NCBI GenBank assembly: GCA_963682175.1
Contig: OY821791.1
Span: forward strand, 31,370,326 to 31,434,325
Length of the DNA: 64,000 nucleotides
Direction: 5' to 3'
Origin: Triglochin maritima
Lineage: Eukaryota > Streptophyta > Magnoliopsida > Alismatales > Juncaginaceae
Shown piece by piece: positions 62,559 through 64,000 of this stretch (positions are counted from its first letter, which is position 1; each line of letters opens with the position of its first letter). The position numbers and the translations under genes are program-made. Under the pieces are notes generated by a model. It worked only from the letters and a program-made list of their open reading frames with translations, did not search any database and had not been told where the DNA came from.

Positions 62559-63653
62559 CTCTGAGCAAACTCAACCCCTCTACTACAAGCCGACTCAGGT
62601 AATAAGTGCATTTATTTTATCTATGCAAACATTGAGGACAATGCATGATTTAGGTGTGAGGGGGTGTATATCTATGTATATATCTATTTGTTTGTTTTCT
62701 TCTTATCTAAAAAAAAAAATTCAATGTTCCATGACATAGCTTAAGATTGAACTACCAAAATCTGTGTACAAATTGCATTGAATTTTTGTTCCTTATTATA
62801 TAGTTCTGCTTGAAGAAATTATGACATAAATCTAAGTTCCAAAGAAATAGCTCATTACCCTTTAAGACATGTATGCACTTAAATTGGATGAATCAAATCT
62901 TTGAAGTGGTTGATAAAAAACAGAGGTTGAAGAAAATATACCGGGAAGTGTGGACTTCTAATAGCAATTAAGCCTTGAGGAAAATAAAAATAAAAATAAA
63001 GGAATAAAGTGAAGAAAACACATTTTGCAAAATGATTACAAAAGCTCAAGCCTTTGAGTCACTGGTCCGTAGGGGTATCTTGAAACCCGGTAACTTGAGT
63101 CTACCAGCTCGGGATTATCGACCAAACTCGCTACACGAATGCAAAAAGGGTAAAAGTGTCAAAAAGCAAATGTGTTGAATCACGGAAGAAAAGAAAAAAA
63201 AATACTCAAGGCCCAAAGCTAAAAGAATGATCCATGCCATGGTTGATCCGAATGATACTTCACCACCAGAGGAGGCGTGCAAAATAATTTAAGTGATATC
63301 ATGTGTAGGAGGGTTAGTGGTGTGAATGTTGGAGGAATAAAGACCAAGTCAAACTTTTTATAAGTTAGAATTGTATAATGAGCATGCAAGAATTCTAAGT
63401 GAGATGTATAAGGTTGAGGTAAAAATATTGAGAGTTATTAATGGAATGTTGAATTAAGACTTTGTGGGTGTGTCAGCTGAAAACCCTCACGAGACAAAAC
63501 TCGTCCTCTAAGGCAACTTGGAGGTTTAAAGGCTTGTTGCACATGCTAAGTGCAACCGTGATTCCTACGAAAGTGAGTTAGGATTTCCCTGTTTTCATTC
63601 CTTCTTATATTCTGTTTTGCTAGGGACTAGCAAAATCTAGGTGTGGGGGTATT
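62559..63653 (+). other. 3' non-coding block of Ath-4 with hairpin and PPT
   Basis: No RT or integrase. It contains a 48-codon frame at 63032-63178 (MITKAQAFESLVRRGILKP...), shared with Ath-1 for its first 38 codons. A 9-bp stem TTTTGCTAG GGA CTAGCAAAA (63614-63634) stands just before the polypurine tract GTGTGGGGGTATT (63641-63653) that abuts the 3' LTR. Confidence 0.8.
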
Positions 63654-64000
63654 TGATGCATTGCATACATTGCATCATATGTCTTTCATTTAGATTGCTT
63701 TTAATTCAATAAATGCTACTAAGGTATGTGTTTAGCCTTGTTTACAGAATACAGGGACCTGAATGCAAATTACCCACATCCCGAGCATAAACGCGTGCAA
63801 AAGATTCATTTCTATCATAAAGACAAGTTCAAGTTTATTGAGTTTCAAATGGAAATGCATCCAAGCACAAAAGCATTCAAGGAGCTAATCACAAAAAGGT
63901 CAGGGGCTTAAGTGCAAAATGTCAAGGACCTGACTACAAAATAAAAGGGCAAAGTTATTGTGTTTGAGAAGTCAAAAGAAAAGTCAAAAATAAATCCCCA
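63654..64000 (+). repeat. 3' LTR of Ath-4, first 347 bp
   Basis: Starts TGATGCATTGC and follows the 5' LTR (57515 on) with about three differences; cut by the window end. Confidence 0.95.

Larger units (their letters stand above)
57515..64000 (+). mobile_element. Young Athila-like element Ath-4 (gag-pro only), runs off the window
   Basis: It contains a complete 5' LTR, perfect primer site, leader, a long gag-pro frame, 3' non-coding block, polypurine tract and the first 347 bp of the 3' LTR. It is the same subfamily as Ath-1 and inserted into Ath-3 (five bases before it: GGACT). The two LTRs show about three differences over the 347 bp that can be compared, so insertion was recent. RT, RNase H and integrase are absent, with only 1.1 kb between the protease stop and the 3' LTR. 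Confidence 0.93.

Noticed and set aside
1..64000. CRISPR arrays, bacterial operons, ribosome binding sites or tRNA/rRNA genes
   Set aside because: None seen; the palindrome arrays have no constant repeat-spacer structure, and the genomic context is a plant nucleus. The tRNA-like words are primer-binding sites.

Overview
This is nuclear DNA of a flowering plant, probably a eudicot; I cannot name the species. No intact host gene is visible. The window is a stack of retrotransposons from several lineages inserted into one another, plus broken pieces of host genes: an AED3-like aspartyl protease, a TBCC-domain protein, a receptor-like kinase and a FAR1/FRS-type SWIM domain. Plant-specific evidence includes Ty1/copia and Ty3/gypsy elements with tRNA-iMet primer sites, Athila-like elements with a tRNA-Asp primer site, an L1-type LINE endonuclease, and a hAT-like MITE with an 8-bp target duplication.

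Layout. 1-1046: 5' end of a copia element (minus). 1047-5707: aspartyl protease pseudogene (minus); its intron holds solo LTR 'B' (1836-5460, TSD AAAGA), which itself holds solo LTR 'A' (2517-4211, TSD TCATC). 6341-10445: gene fragments and AT-rich or tandem repeats. 10638-12871: second solo LTR B (plus). 13349-14973: LINE, cut by gypsy element A (LTR 14974-16733, PBS, broken gag). 17505-25345: leader of an Athila-like element ('Ath-5') split by complete element Ath-1 (17698-25100, minus, TSD GGGGG). 25.9-27.1 kb: two tandem-repeat arrays. 27381-36192: complete element Ath-2 (minus, TSD AAGGA). 36292-36527: MITE. 36.85-52.95 kb: copia 'C1' nested in coding-free copia-like 'C2', both rearranged by one 8.7-kb inversion. 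53.4-53.83 kb: start of a gypsy-type element, cut by Ath-3 (53828-57514), which is cut by Ath-4 (57515 to past the window end).

How the parts relate. Where their internal region is complete (Ath-1, Ath-2, Ath-4), the Athila-like elements carry gag and protease only. They have no reverse transcriptase, RNase H or integrase, so they would need those enzymes in trans. Ath-4 is the best preserved, with one 795-codon gag-pro frame.

The most unusual signal is a recurring LTR architecture: short GC-rich palindromes in pairs whose spacing equals whole helical turns. Gypsy LTRs A and B carry eight pairs of CGGTCGACCG-like sites, each pair 21-22 bp apart and repeated every 54-77 bp. The long copia C1 LTR has about seven similar pairs. 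Ath-1 and Ath-4 carry pairs of GCGGCGGAATCGCCGC-like 16-mers exactly 32 bp apart, once upstream of the TATA box and again downstream of the primer site. Ath-2 and Ath-3 carry analogous pairs 21 bp apart. I know of no described system matching this; its function is inference.
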